From NCBI GenBank assembly GCA_028023455.1, contig JAQFVV010006740.1, positions 17,501 through 81,500 on the forward strand: 64,000 nt of DNA, written 5' to 3'. Numbering within the stretch: position 1 is the first letter of the stretch; every line of letters begins with the position of its first letter. Shown here in pieces: positions 12,615 through 24,610 of this stretch. The position numbers were made by a program, and so were the translations under genes. The DNA comes from Epiperipatus broadwayi. Its lineage: Eukaryota > Onychophora > Udeonychophora > Euonychophora > Peripatidae. The notes beneath the pieces are model-generated. The model saw only the letters and a list, made by a program, of their open reading frames with translations. It did not search any database and was not told where the DNA came from.

Positions 12615-14345
12615 AGTTGCAAAACAAGATACATAATTAACCACAATAGTGGCTAAATGCTAATTACTTTTGGGGATAACAGTTTAAATAAATGAAAAAA
12701 AAAGTAGACAAGTAAGTTTTAAAAAAAGAGAGAAAATATTTCTTTTAGTTCACTGATTTGACATTTGCTTATATTGTCTCAAAAAAGTTCAAAGGTCGAA
12801 GGTCAATTATTAATAGTTTGAATAATTGAAATGTGATTTTTTTTCTTTTTAAAATAAAGGATTCAAGTTTTATTTTATTAAAATGTCAAGTTTATAAAAA
12901 AGATTTTATATTGCAACAAATATCTTTTTTTTTTGTTGTTGTAAGTAAAAATTAACTTAAAAAATAAGAGAGAATGATAAAATATATTTTAAACAATTCT
13001 CAGGATAATAACAATTTTTATTAAAAGCTTGCACTTTTCCCAGCATCTTAAGTATGTCATTTAGTTTTGTTTGTAAAAATTGCAAGTTTAATTTTTATTT
13101 ATCAGACAAATTATGAACAAAAATAAATGGGGCTAAGACCATTGAGAATGTACTATGGATTAAATATTTATTTAAAGCCTGATATGTGAACAAATTTGAA
13201 CTAATATTTCTGAGTTGTGCTTAATCTATGTTAAAGCATTATATTTGCACATAATTATTAAATCGTAAGTCTTCTCTCACAGAAAATTTGTGAATTTAGA
13301 AAGGTGAAGAAATATAATCTAAATAATTAAAAATATAAAGTAACTTAAAAAGTTAAAAGCTTAATGTTTCTAAATTTTCAAGGATGAATTAATAGCATCT
13401 TAAATACTGGATTAGACTCCATAATGTAATAACAAGTAAAGCTTGACAAAAAAAGATTTTAAACTGAAGACTGTGATTAAACTTTTAATATGAATGTGTG
13501 ATCTCCTAAAGGTTGATATTGTTTATGTATTTATTATTTATTTATACTTTATAGTGTAATATAATAGTGTCTTAATATTTTATTTATGTCTTATTGTCAC
13601 CTAATCAATCAAATTATATATAACTTGAAATGATAGACAACTGGTTTGTATGCAATTTAATATCAAATCGATTTTCATTCACAGATGAACCTTCTCAAAA
13701 TTAATTTGATATTAAATTAAAATGCACTTAAATCAATTGTCTGTTATGTCAAGTTGAGTGTAATTTGATTGATTAAGTATTTATAAGTTTTTCACAACAT
13801 TATGGTCACAGAAGTCACTGTAAAATAACTATAAGAAATGAAATGTCTTATTGTATAATAAATATTTTTTTGTTATTTATTAATCTAACATCCTGTCTCT
13901 CCTCTCATAAATTCTTATGATTTAAATATAAATGAATTTTATTATAGCTAGTGAAATAAGAGTTCATATTCCACCAAATTAGTCATGGCATGGGGTACAA
14001 TATCCTTCTGTGAATTCTCCAGTATTGGGTAGCACTCTGGGTTTAAACTAATATAAATTCATAATCCACAGAGAATCTAACTTGACTTCAGTTATTTGTG
14101 AGTGACAAATGACTGAAAAGATTACTGTAGTCTATAATATTTTTACGATTATAGCTAGGTCTGATCATTAGTATAATTGATGATTAAATTAAATTAAATT
14201 TTTCTCCTATTTTGTTTTATCTCTATTATTTGGATTTAAATGTGAAATCTCAAAAGTTATTTTATTATTAAGTATTAACTTTTCAGATCCATAGGATTAT
14301 TATAATTTGTGATTAACTTTGATTATTTCTTCATCCAAATGGTAG
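12615..14345 (+). repeat. Long direct duplication DUP, copy 1
   Basis: The sequence from about 12615 matches 17930-19447 in the same orientation over essentially its full length, with many small substitutions and indels. Anchors include a gtagacaagtaagtttt block near 12706 and 18017 and a ttatttcttcatccaaatgg block at the right end (about 14323 and 19427). The main length difference is a 245-bp insertion in this copy. No coding frame is shared. It may be an old segmental duplication or an unclassified mobile element. Confidence 0.8.
13598..13842. mobile_element. 245-bp palindromic insertion with 12-bp target duplication
   Basis: The direct repeat atgtcttattgt occurs at 13586-13597 and again at 13843-13854. 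The duplicate locus at about 18930 has only one related copy, i.e. an empty site. The insert starts with cacctaatcaatcaaatta and contains the near-reverse-complement near 13770-13790, so most of it folds into an imperfect hairpin with further pairing (tttaatatcaaat motifs). No coding capacity. A MITE-like element fits the inverted arms; the 12-bp duplication is long for common DNA transposons and would also suit target-primed integration. Confidence 0.65.
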
Positions 14346-15975
14346 GATCAGTACAATTAACATCCAACATGAGGCTTGAAAATGACCCAGCCTACCTAAT
14401 ACTAAAATTACTTAAGTGGTATAGGGCTTGAATATATTGACTTATCACTCTCTTTTCCTGAGATAATTCAGTCATAGATTGGCACATACATGACCCTGTC
14501 TATTTAATATAAAATAATAAAAAATGGAGAATAATAATAATTGGTGAGAAATGTGGGAACATAGAAGAGGTTAACAGTTAAAATAATATCTGAATTAAAC
14601 TTTATATTTTTTTAATTATCACTATTAAGAGAAAATATAAGCAAATAATATAAATTAAATGTGCATACAAGTAGGGCAAACTAGTAAAATGACAGGAAGT
14701 AGAATAATCAGGCAGACAGTAAAAAGAACTATGGAGTGAAAGGGTGAATGATAACTCCAATCAATTGAACAAGAAAGTTAAAAGGAAACAATTTTTTAAA
14801 TAATGTTATTAAAGATATAAATATTTTAGATAAATATTATAATTTATTAGATGCTTATAAAATTAAGAACAAAAATACAGACTCCAGAAAGGAGTTAGAA
14901 AACATTAGAAATAACTACCTTTGTTGAAAAGGTTGAAAAATAGATATAATGTTCTGATGATGTAGTAGGAATAAAGTATATAAAAGAACAACAAAGCTGA
15001 GATACAAAGCTTCTAAATGTTGAACAACTACAACAAAGTGAGGACGTAAAACAAAAGATAGTCAAGAAAGCATAAATGAAGTATGGATAGAAAATACAAT
15101 TATTTTCAAAGAAAGAATGGTAAAATTAAAAATCCAAGTGATTAGTTATAAATGTGTAACACAAGTTGAAATAAAAACATGAACTATAGAGTAAGAAAAA
15201 AGGTAAAAGTAAAGGTTAAAAAGGTCACATCTGTAATGGCAAAGTAAAAGGGAAATAAAGCCCTTAGGAAATAAGTTAAATATCCACTCAATAGAAAATT
15301 AGTGGTAATGGTGAGCATATGATAGATGGTACTATAGATAAAGACATTTTCTTGCTACTCCATTTGAAAATGCAGAAAGTAATTGAAAAATACATGGAGA
15401 AAAGGGAAGCTTAATCTATATTTAATATTGCTATAAATTATCTCCTCAAAGATCCAGGATCTGATTAATGAATTAATGAGTTCGTGTATGAATTGAAAAT
15501 AAAATATACCTTTGCAGAAACATTTAAAAAAAGTATGTTCTACCTTAAATTATAATAATAATGTTAAAATAATTTTGAGATGAAAAAAAAAGAATGAACA
15601 TGTGTCATATAAAAATGTTAAATAGTCAAGATAGTTCTAAAACTTTAATTGAAAGATAACTTCGAGAATTTAGTGTCTATATCTTAGAAAATGTAACAAA
15701 CAAAATATAAGCATAACCTTAATAGAGAGAAACTTTATATTGTAAAATTCACAAAATATACCTAGTGTACTTTCGACTACTTAATCATAATAGTCATATC
15801 ATGGCATATATGGTGAAAAGAAAATTATACCATTTATTAAATAAATGAAATATAATAGAGAATTTGCTTATTTGAATGGAAAATAAGTTATTTATATTGG
15901 AAGTTTTTTTGAAAGGGGGATGCAGGAATATTTTGTTGATTGCATGTTTACATATGGCAATGTGTTAAGCCTTTT
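14346..15975. other. AT-rich DNA with plus-strand purine bias
   Basis: From about 14500 to 15650 the plus strand is strongly A/G-rich. Frames are broken every few codons. It could be a badly decayed coding region, but no family motif is visible and I assign no feature. Confidence 0.4.
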
Positions 15976-16780
15976 TTACCTTGTACATGACACCATTGCA
16001 TTCAGAACAGACAACTCTGTCAGATGTAGGCACAAAGGAGTAGCCAAGGTTGAAAATGTGCTTGTAGGAGATTGATTTGACATCAGTTTGAATTTTGGGA
16101 CAGTTATATATATATATATATATATATTGGTGTCCTGCAATTCAGGTGGATAGGTTGGTTCATGATACCACATAATATATAGCATGGCAGTTAGTCCATC
16201 TGCTTGCAATTTTGTATACTATTTGTAACTTTTGATTTATAGGCAAGGGTATTTTTGGTGTTCTTAATTATCCAATTAAGTGTGGGAGGGGTGGGAAGGT
16301 TGATTTGATGAGTTAAAGGATAGATTTTAATAATATGATTGGTAGCACTGAGTATATAAGGTAGTGATATCTAGAGTTTGTCATTGGTTGCTATGGGCAG
16401 GTGATTAATTTTGGAATAATTTTTTTTTATCAGTTTTATTAAAGAGTTATGTTTTATATCTGATGTTGCACAGATCTGTGATATAACTATCAATGTTATT
16501 TTTCTTATTGGACTCAAATTTACACAGATAATGGTTCCTATACAAAATTGCCTTGAGGCTGTGTAGTTTGTGAGATATTGGTGTGGTAGATTTTGGGGTG
16601 TATGATACCATAAACAGGAATAAACTTCACAAGCATTTTATAGTTGAGGTGGATGGTTTTATGTTGAATGTACAAAGCATAAAATATTTGCTGTATTTCT
16701 ATTAAATATTTAAGTATGTCTAAGACAGGAAAAAACGTGATATCTAAAAAAGTGCTTATCATTGAATATTTACATTCTAA
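15976..16780 (-). other. Unidentified moderately complex segment, possible decayed ORF
   Basis: Less AT-rich than its neighbours, with minus-strand open segments at 16762-16538 (74 codons) and 16209-15976 (77 codons), the latter split by a (TA)n tract at 16106-16127. The minus-strand translation has a run of Pro, Cys and His residues (for example PTPPTLNWIIKNTKNTLAYK in an intermediate frame). I cannot assign it to a family. A retroelement ORF1 remnant is possible. Confidence 0.25.
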
Positions 16781-17039
16781 ATATTAAAGAACTGATTATG
16801 GACAAAATTGTAATATAATCAAAAAGGTATTTCTTGACTCAAGCGTGATAGTTGAGAAGACAGTTAAATATTTTAACATACACCTTACAAAATTAAGAAT
16901 AATGGCTAACATAGATATGAAGTTACTGACTTTCATGAGTTTACATTCACAGAAATATTAATATTAGCATAATATGATCTCTTTTATTATTGTTTATTAT
17001 TATTCTGTATGAAAAGATAATGATGGTTTGAAAAATGCC

Positions 17040-17390
17040 TATTCTATGGATTTATCTTCCCACACAGGTATTGGATGCTAGTTATATGACATAAAGTTTT
17101 GTAGGACATGACCAAAGCAAGACATGAATTAATGAAAGCAAGAGATCAAAGAAAAAGTAAGCAGAATATTTCTAGCCAGATTTATCAATTAGGTGATAAA
17201 GTTATAATTCATATCAATTCTATAAGTCACTCTGAAAAACATGTCTATAGAACATTTCAAAAAATTTATAATGACCTATTCACTGCCATATGTCAATATA
17301 ACAATAATGTTTTTGCGATGGCTAAAGATGGAATAGAAAAGAGAACATGCAATGCCCTCTCTATGGAACTTGCCAAAGAAAACTAGTAAT
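17040..17390 (+). pseudogene. Ty3/gypsy integrase C-terminal fragment
   Basis: The open segment 17108-17386 (92 codons) begins with a Lys/Arg/Glu-rich helix and continues YQLGDKVIIHINSISHSEKH, then VYRTFQKIYNDLF and QYNNNVFAMA. Block by block this parallels the C-terminal region of the gypsy integrase at 34487-35671 in this same window (TVGDKVMVKSNPV, VFKKFLDIYEGPY, YGNNAFVLA). This domain follows the DDE core in Ty3/gypsy integrases and contributes to DNA binding. Nothing upstream gives a recognisable DDE core, so it is an isolated, AT-drifted remnant of another, older gypsy insertion. Confidence 0.7.
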
Positions 17391-17929
17391 GATGAATAGA
17401 TGATTGAAAAGGTAGAGATATAAGATATAAAGTTTATAATATGTATGCTAATTGCAGATTGAAAATATTTGTGTGATTAAACATTTTCTCTGGAGGAATC
17501 ATCCAAACTACCGGTGTGCTTTTGCTCAAACCCCCATGTAAGTTGGATGGTGAAGCACCAACTGAAAGATATCCTGAGCTCACCACAGAGTGAAGGAATA
17601 AATAATTAATTTTGAGTTTAAGTTAAAATCACATGTTCAATTTGCTGACATTTTCAAAAAGCTATCTAAACCAGCAGTCCCTGTTTAAGCAACTGTATAT
17701 TGCATAATTTGTCTCACATTGTGGTTGCAACGTCCATGAAAAATTAAAATAGGGTTTAGTTAAAATTTAGGCAGTTTATTCTAGTACGGAAAAGTAATTT
17801 TAAACATGCTACCTCTACTATTTTGACCTGTAGCTCATTGTTACAGTTATATATAAAAAATATAGTATATAAAAATAATGTTAATGTTTAGTGTAGAAAT
17901 AAAATCATCCATTATAAAAGTAATCTATA
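17391..17929. other. AT-rich non-coding DNA
   Basis: No supported feature between the integrase fragment and the second duplication copy. Confidence 0.5.
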
Positions 17930-19447
17930 AGTTGCAAATCACGATACACAATTGATCACCAAGGTGGCTAAGTGTTGATTACTTTTGGGATAAAAGTTTA
18001 AATAAATTGGAAAAAAAAAGTAGACAAGTAAGTTTTAAAAAAAAGACAAAATATTTCTTTTAGTCACTGATTTGAAAGTTACTTGCATTGTCTCTAAACT
18101 TATCATTCAAAATTCAAAGATAAATTATTCAAAGTTTGAATAATTAAAATATATATATATATTTTAAAAAAAACATTCAACTTTTATTTTGTTAAAATGT
18201 CAAACTTATAAAAAGATTTTGTATTGCAACAATACTTTTTTTGTTATTGTAAATAAAAAAATTAACATAAAAATGATAATATATAATTTAAACCAAGCTT
18301 GAGATAATAACAACTTTTATTAAAAGCTCATACTTTTCCCAAATTCTTGAGTCCGTCTGTTTTTTGGTTTTACTGTTGTTATTAGCTGCTTGTAAACATT
18401 TCAAATTTTATTTTTATTTAGCAACCAAATGGCAACAAAAATAAATATTATAAAATAATCATCATGAAACATGGCCCGTTAGTTCACTGACGGTATATCT
18501 TTTACCCTTGATACGATATGGCTGGATTAAATATTTACTTATAGCCGATATGTGATCAAACTTGAACCATTTCTGAGTTCTTCTTAATTAATGTACGTTA
18601 AAAATACTTGCACATAATTGTTAAATGAAAGTCACCTCTCATGGAATATTTGTTAATTTAGAGAGATTAAGGAGTATAACCTAAATAATTTAAAATATAA
18701 AGCAGATAAAAAAATTGAAAACCTAATGTTGCTAAATTTTTAAAGATGAATTAATATCCTCTTAAATACTATAATAGACTATATAATGTAAAAACAAATG
18801 AAACAAAAAAATTAAGCTTAACAAAAAAGGATTTTAAAACCGAGACTTTTAATGTAAATGTGTCATCACTAGAAGGAAGATAATATTTATGCATTTATAA
18901 TTTGTTTATATCGTCTTGATATTTTACATATTTCTTGTTGTATAGTAATTTTTTTTTTTTGCTATTTATTAATGTAGCCTCCTGTCTTTCTTCTCATAAA
19001 TTCTGACCATTTATATATAATATATTAATTTTATAATAGCTTGTAAGATAAGAGTTCATGCTCTATCAAATTAGTCATGGTATGCTTTAATAATGCCGAA
19101 AGTATAAAATACCATCCTGTGGATTTTCTAGTATTTAGTATTGTTCTGGTTTTAAACCTAATATAAATTTATAATCCATAGAGAATCTAATTTCCCTTAA
19201 GTCACTTAAAAATGATTTAATGATCTGAAAGGTAATCTAAAATATTTTTATGAATATAGCTAGGTCTATCCATTAGTATAATTTACGATTAATTAAATTA
19301 TATATTTTCTCCTATCTTGTTTTATTTCTATTATTTGGAATTAATTGTGAAATCTCAAAAGCTATTTTATTTTAAAGCATTAACTTTTTATATCCATAGG
19401 ATTATTATAATTTTTGCTTAATTTTGATTATTTCTTCATCCAAATGG
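17930..19447 (+). repeat. Long direct duplication DUP, copy 2
   Basis: Counterpart of 12615-14345 in the same orientation. It lacks the 245-bp insertion and thus provides the empty site for it (around 18930-18945). It starts near a gcaaatcacgatacacaatt motif and ends just after ttcttcatccaaatgg. Divergence from copy 1 includes many 1-5-bp indels, so the duplication is not recent. Confidence 0.8.
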
Positions 19448-19549
19448 CATGAATAATATAATAATAAACTTAATAAGTAATAAAATTATGAACAGATTGA
19501 AAGCCTTTGAGATGTGAACATGTTGAAGAATAGAAAAAAAAATCAATAT

Positions 19550-19790
19550 AACAAATGAAGTTTTGAAAAGAATGAAAAAGAAGATTGATCCAGGAAATCA
19601 GAAAGAGAATGAAAAACTGGATTAGACATATATTAAGAGGAAAGTATAGTTTAATGAAAGGATGTTTTTGTGGAAGTTGTGAGTGAAAGAAAAAAGAAAA
19701 GATGAAAAATATTGGCATTGTTAGATATAAGATGTAATAAGATTTATGTGGAATTGAAAAGAGGGCAGCTGAAATGCAGCAATGAACCAC
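19550..19790 (+). pseudogene. Possible LINE C-terminal remnant
   Basis: In one plus-strand frame around 19600-19700 the translation reads RMKNWIRHILRGKYSLMKG, followed by a Cys-containing turn and a Lys/Arg-rich run. That is the general pattern at the end of many LINE ORF2 proteins (a hydrophobic WIRHI/GHV block, then a basic GKR-type segment). It lies immediately after the second duplication copy. Short and frame-broken, so tentative. Confidence 0.35.
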
Positions 19791-19889
19791 ATTTGTCTGG
19801 AAATCTAATATTCCAACTGGTTGGTAACACACACTCTTTGCAGAAGAAAGAAAGCAGCCATCGATCCAGAGAAACACATACCTAAAAAA

Positions 19890-20555
19890 CCTATAGGCAA
19901 TATTAATTTCTTCCTTATTCCCATTCCTATTGTGACATTATTTTATTGTAGCCACTGTAATTTTTGAGGTATCCATTGTCAACAGAAATAAACTCTATCA
20001 CTAGCATAAAAGAATTATGGATGTGCAGAGGTGGTGTAATCAACCAATATTTGTATAACTATCCAAATCACACAAGCAAATAATTTATGGTAGAATGTGT
20101 GTGCATTATATATATTTTTTAATACTTTATATTTAAATATGTATGCCTGGTATATGATATGTAATCATTATTTTATTCAGAGAAGGGATGATAAATTGGG
20201 TCATAAATTAATTTAAAGTTTTTTAAAATAAATTATTTTGAAAATTTAGTATTTTCTGGTCAGTTCTTTTATTTCTACAATTAATTATCACTTGGTAAAG
20301 AATCTATTAAAGCAGGTTATTGTATTATGTTTATGCTTTTTAAATAATTAGTGCCTTGTTATGAATCTCTACCATGAGTAAAGGTTTGAATAGTGAACAC
20401 ATTTAATCATCAATGTGTAGAAATACATCCTTGACACTCACAATTATATCTTTTATTATGTTATAAAGTTTTGAATTTTTGTTTTGTTATTTAAATAGAC
20501 ACTGTTAATTTGATTTAGATTAAATTGGTCTCTAATTTATCAAAATCATTTAGAG
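19890..20555. other. AT-rich non-coding DNA
   Basis: No supported feature. Confidence 0.5.
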
Positions 20556-20971
20556 ATAATTCTTTGAAAAACAATACAATAATTAATGCAGTAAATAATA
20601 TTTTAAAAACAAATATCTACTATAATTTAATAGAAGTACTTTCGATTATCTAAGTAGTCATTATCAACAATATTCAAATTCAGTTATAAAAACCGTTATA
20701 AATGTCTACAAAAACAATTACATCATACATCAATTTTCCCACAATTTTCTATTTTTATATTCACAGCTTGTCTATTTATCAATTGCTGCTTTCCATTTCT
20801 TATTAACATAGCTTCTTTAATTTTATGTTTATTATTATTTCTTTCAATATATAAAATCTTAATTGTATTAAAATCAAAATCAAAAACATATATACATGTA
20901 ACATTATGATCAAAAAATACTGAAGGTGATATGCCATCATTTTTAATACTTTCTTGTCTTGATTTTTGCAT

Positions 20972-21574
20972 TCATTTATATAGCAATAAATGCTCCTTTG
21001 ATATTTTCTCCAATGTACACCGAGAATCACCTATATATGCTTTTCCACAAACACACCACCATTTATATATTGCCCAACTTTGATTTAAAATACTACATCT
21101 ATTTTTTGAACTATTTATCAATCTATTTAAATTAGGAGTAGTATAAAATGCAACTCTACATATATTTTTATATATTTTCCTTATAAATTTCACTTGTTCA
21201 TTACAAATAAATGGTATTGATATCAAAGTATATTTCATTTTATCAATATCTATAGCACTTACCATATTACAATTATTATTAAACTTACTAACAATATTAT
21301 AAATTAATTTATGATTATATCCAATATTTAATAAATCCATAGTAAATACATTTACATTACTTATTTTATCTGATTTATATTTACATAACTTACTATTTCT
21401 AAATAAAAATGATTTTAAACTAGATAATTTATGTACTATTGGCACATTTGACTCCCAAGGAATATATCCTCTTTTTTCAAATTTTTTTATTACCATACAA
21501 TAATCTAATTTATTTTTATTGCTATATAAATGAGTGAAAAAATCAAGACAAGCAAGTATTAAAAATGATGACAT
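20972..21574 (-). pseudogene. Penelope-like element polyprotein, C-terminal part with GIY-YIG-type domain
   Basis: A continuous 200-codon minus-strand frame. Roughly residues 16-120 correspond to the region after the RT core and contain KRGYIPWESNVPIVHKL and a NHKLIYNIVSKF block; residues 125-160 give IPFICNEQVKFIRKIYKNI, the conserved segment joining RT to the endonuclease in Penelope elements; residues 168-195 give AIYKWWCVCGKAYIGDSRCT followed by a KEH motif, the Cys-containing variant of the GIY-YIG nuclease typical of these elements. The first ~15 residues come from the fused inverted arm, not the element. In a full element this protein reverse-transcribes the element RNA and nicks target DNA. 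The RT core is missing here, so it is a 5'-truncated copy. Confidence 0.8.
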
Positions 21575-21782
21575 ATTACCTTCAATATTTTTTGATCATA
21601 ATGTTACATGTATATATGGTTTTGATTTTAATAAAGTTAAGATTTTATATATTGAAAGAAATAATAATAAATGTAAAATTAAAGAAGCTATGTTAATAAG
21701 AAATAGAAAGCAACAATTGATAAATAGACAAGCTGCGAATATAAAAATTAATGAATTGATGTATGACGTATTGTTTTTGTAG
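21534..21782 (+). pseudogene. Penelope-like C-terminal fragment in the right arm of locus A
   Basis: An 82-codon plus-strand segment containing FFDHNVTCIYGFDFNKVKIL, then YIERNNNKCKIKEAMLI and QAANIKI. It is the extreme C-terminus that follows the GIY-YIG domain in Penelope-like proteins (His-Asn, then a FD.vkIL..E motif, then a basic region ending in an isoleucine-rich EAMLI block). The same fragment is encoded on the minus strand in the left arm (20971-20723). It shows the arm contains coding sequence and tail, not only UTR. Confidence 0.75.
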
Positions 21783-21991
21783 ACATTTATAACAGTTTTT
21801 GTAACAGTTTGAATATTGTTGATAATGACTACTTAGATAGTCGAAAGTACTTCTATTAAATTATAGTAGATATTTGTCTTTAAAATATTATTTACGATAT
21901 TAATTATTGTATTGTTTTTCGAAGAATTATATATATTTGTTTATAATTGAAATACAGGCATTGATTATTAATTTAATTTATATATATATAT

Positions 21992-23987
21992 TGTAACGAT
22001 ATATACATATGTCGTTACATTAATTTAAAATAAAATCTTAAAGTTCGCAAATAAAAATAAAATCTATTAAAAAAAAACCAACTAAACGCTAAAATTAAAA
22101 TGTTTGTTAAACATATATATTCACACAGATTCAAAACTTTAAAAATATTTAAAAAAAAAAACCAAATAAATAAGTATTTGAACGTACTTTTTTATAAAAA
22201 AAGTACAAGACTTAAAGATAAAATATTTCTGTAAATGGAAATGATTGTTTATTAATTATCCAAAAGCTGTGTAATTAAAAAGTCAGATCAAAATTAGATA
22301 AGGAATAAAGAATTAGCTTGTCCAATATAGAAGCAGCAAATAAAGGCCTGGACCATAATGAAAAAATGGAACAGTAATGTCTTTGTTCATGGAATTCATA
22401 GGAGGACTATAAAAAGAAAAATATTGAGTTCCAGTAAGTTTTCAAACTTGATTTGGGGAGACGAACGACAAGATGCACTTGTCATTCTCTCTCACTTATT
22501 TAAAAAAAAATGAAAAGACTGTGATACCAGAATGGAACCAGCTAATGCCACCTCCAGAACATTATTTTCCAATGGAGATGTCATGGGAATTAAAAAACAG
22601 GAACCTGGACTCTTCTACCGTAAGCTATATTGACATGAACTCTAAATTTAAAAATAATTAAGAACTTTCATTCAAGCTTATGAACTTCTATCTGACTTTT
22701 AAGTTTAAAATCAATTGATAATGTGTAATTTTATATATGTTTGCGTTTGATAAAAAAATCATTTCCATTTATTATTTTCTTTGTATTAATATTTATTGTT
22801 TAAATTTTAAATGAGGGAATTTAAGGTTGGGTATAGACATTGCATAGATTCGTTAGTGGTTGATAATGTTGTGGTTTTCACATTCGATTAGAATATATAA
22901 GTCAACGATGTCACTGCAAGCATCTTACGATGAATGCTATTGGGTTTTGTGTATTCCCTATGCAATTGACATTATCGATGATTTTGTATTTTGATCGGTT
23001 GTGTTTATTTTGAAATGTTTTTAACCATGGAATCTGTGCAGCCGATCTATACTCGACATTATAAAACAAATTATATAAAATTCATCTGTGTGAACGTATT
23101 TAAATGTTAAATTTAAGTCGGGCATGAATGGCTATATAGTTTTGTAAAGTTATATTAAGGGAGGGTAATCTTAGGTTATTCGTTTCGTAGTTGAATTGGC
23201 TCAATGGATTGGATATATTTGTGTAATTAGTAGATGTAGTATGAGATCTGCTACAGGCAGGATTGCATATATATGCCACACACCTTCTGTTTGCCTATGG
23301 ATGGGTTTGTAAGATGGCAAAGAACTGCAATCCATTCCTATGGAGTTTTATGTTTATTGTTCTACTCGCCAACAGATGTAGCATTCCTGTTGGTGGAGAG
23401 ACAATGTCTTCTCTAACTCTACTTACTGTTCAGACGTACATTCCTGACAGTATAGTATTTTGTGTTGTCATATTTTCATGCTACATTGAATACATAAATG
23501 TATCAGATGGATTGATGCCAGTTTGACTGCGAACTTTTTGGCCTAAGGTAAAATAAGAGATAGAATATTTTCTTTTCAAATACAATCTATATAGTCTATT
23601 CATACTCGACTCACTAAATAAATATTAAACTCATTATTGAAATCTATTTAAATGTAAAATTAAAGATTAATATAAACATCTAAAATGTTAAACTTATTCC
23701 TCAAATTAGAATGATTTTATATGTGCGTAAATAAATATTATTATGTGTTAATTTCTGGCAGTGGCTTTTATTTTTTTATATTTGAGATATAAAGTTATAT
23801 TTTATAATATCTGCTGTTCCACTGAGCTAGTGACTTGGGCTAATGATCTAAATATTTAAATAAAGTGGAATCTTAACAGTGTGTATCTGCCTACTCTATA
23901 AATTTTTCTAGGTTTAAATGCCTAGATGGCGCCCTGTAGTGCAGATTGTGGTTAGATTCGATCTTCACTTTCATTTCGATCATTACA
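21992..23987 (+). mobile_element. ~2.0-kb TG...CA-bounded element E2, copy 2
   Basis: Begins TGTAACGAT at 21992 and ends TCATTACA at 23987, with (TA)n on both sides; the ends form an 8-bp imperfect inverted repeat. Near the start, TCGTTACA at about 22012-22019 makes a small hairpin with the terminus. A TATA box (ctataaaaag) is at about 22409, with a related box in each other copy. The 3' quarter has aataaag at about 23860 and the conserved tgcctagatggcgccct block near 23920-23936. Alignment with 37806-39824 is close and collinear. Open frames inside (22473-22661, 23263-23526) are not conserved between copies. A long solo LTR is my preferred reading. Confidence 0.7.
22405..22420 (+). promoter_or_regulatory. 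TATA box inside element E2 copy 2
   Basis: ggactataaaaagaaaaat is preserved in copy 3 (about 38216-38232), and a diverged tataaaag occurs at the corresponding place in copy 1. Conservation in all three copies of a diverged family supports a real core promoter. Confidence 0.45.
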
Positions 23988-24009
23988 ATATATATATATT
24001 TCATTCTTA

Positions 24010-24345
24010 TTTAATATAGTAATATGTTGGGATGGATCTTTAACTCAAATGGAACCTGTATAGAGATGCGGTAGTTTCTATTTAGTGTAAAATCATCCCT
24101 GAAGAAAGTCAAAGGCAGAATATTGAGGTGTAACAGAACCTGAAAGAGGGTTGAGGTATGGATGAACTAGCCCAAATTGTATCTAAATGTAATGTGTAAA
24201 CTTAGAGCTAGCCCATTGGAAGTATATATGATCATAGGTTAGGTACTTCATCATGTCATTCATAGCATCCTACCAGAAGACCCTAAATCAACTGTAGTGA
24301 GATGAATAACCACTCTTCTGGTCGAAACCCAGACCATTACTATAT
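24010..24345 (+). pseudogene. Possible Ty3/gypsy gag debris
   Basis: Across several frames the plus strand gives gag-like pieces: GMDELAQIVSKCNV at about 24153-24195 and, after a gap, HSILPEDPKSTVV at about 24260-24300. These resemble the middle of capsid proteins of gypsy-type elements, where a DELxxIxxKC block precedes an LPE block. Multiple stops and frame changes are present. The segment ends in a ccattac motif beside a (TA)n tract. Confidence 0.35.
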
Positions 24346-24357
24346 ATATATATATAT

Positions 24358-24610
24358 TGTAATGGTATGATCTGGGAAAGCAGGTATGAGATTAGTATAG
24401 AGTTGATTTAAAAAATCTACCTCATATATATTCCAAAATGCTAAGCCCATATGAGGAATCTACACTTTATATGACCAATGAATGAGCTAGAGATTCTTAA
24501 TATTTATAGAATTTGTAATCTAAGTTTACAGACTTATACTTGGTGACAATAAAGTCCTATGCATTTGTATGAAGACCTAGTTCCCTCACTCTCACTGTCA
24601 CAATCTGAAT
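24358..24610 (+). repeat. LTR-like segment starting TGTAATGG
   Basis: Directly right of a (TA)n tract (24340-24357) the sequence starts TGTAATGGTATGATCTGG; directly left of the tract is a near-inverted cagaccattac. About 190 bp in, aataaagtcc (about 24550) could be a poly(A) signal, followed by a T/C-rich run and cacaatctg. TG start, polyadenylation signal and length suit an LTR, but no partner copy is present. Confidence 0.3.

Larger units (their letters stand above)
20556..21930. mobile_element. Penelope-like element locus A with inverted arms
   Basis: A left arm (20556-20991) and a right arm (about 21516-21930) are near-perfect reverse complements of each other. Each arm carries the C-terminal coding end and 3' untranslated tail of the same Penelope-like element; the left arm is the 3' end of the minus-strand coding body at 21574-20972, and the right arm is an inverted tail copy fused to the 5'-truncated side of that body. 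The arms begin in ataattct(t/c)tcgaaaaacaat-type sequence and the right end runs into a (TA)n tract. The layout matches the known tendency of Penelope elements to carry partial inverted copies. Confidence 0.8.

Noticed and set aside
23263-23526. 87-codon open frame in E2 copy 2 with counterparts at 39051-39248 and 9104-9298 (minus)
   Set aside because: Similarity follows from DNA homology of the copies; lengths, starts and downstream frames are not conserved, so no selection for coding is evident.
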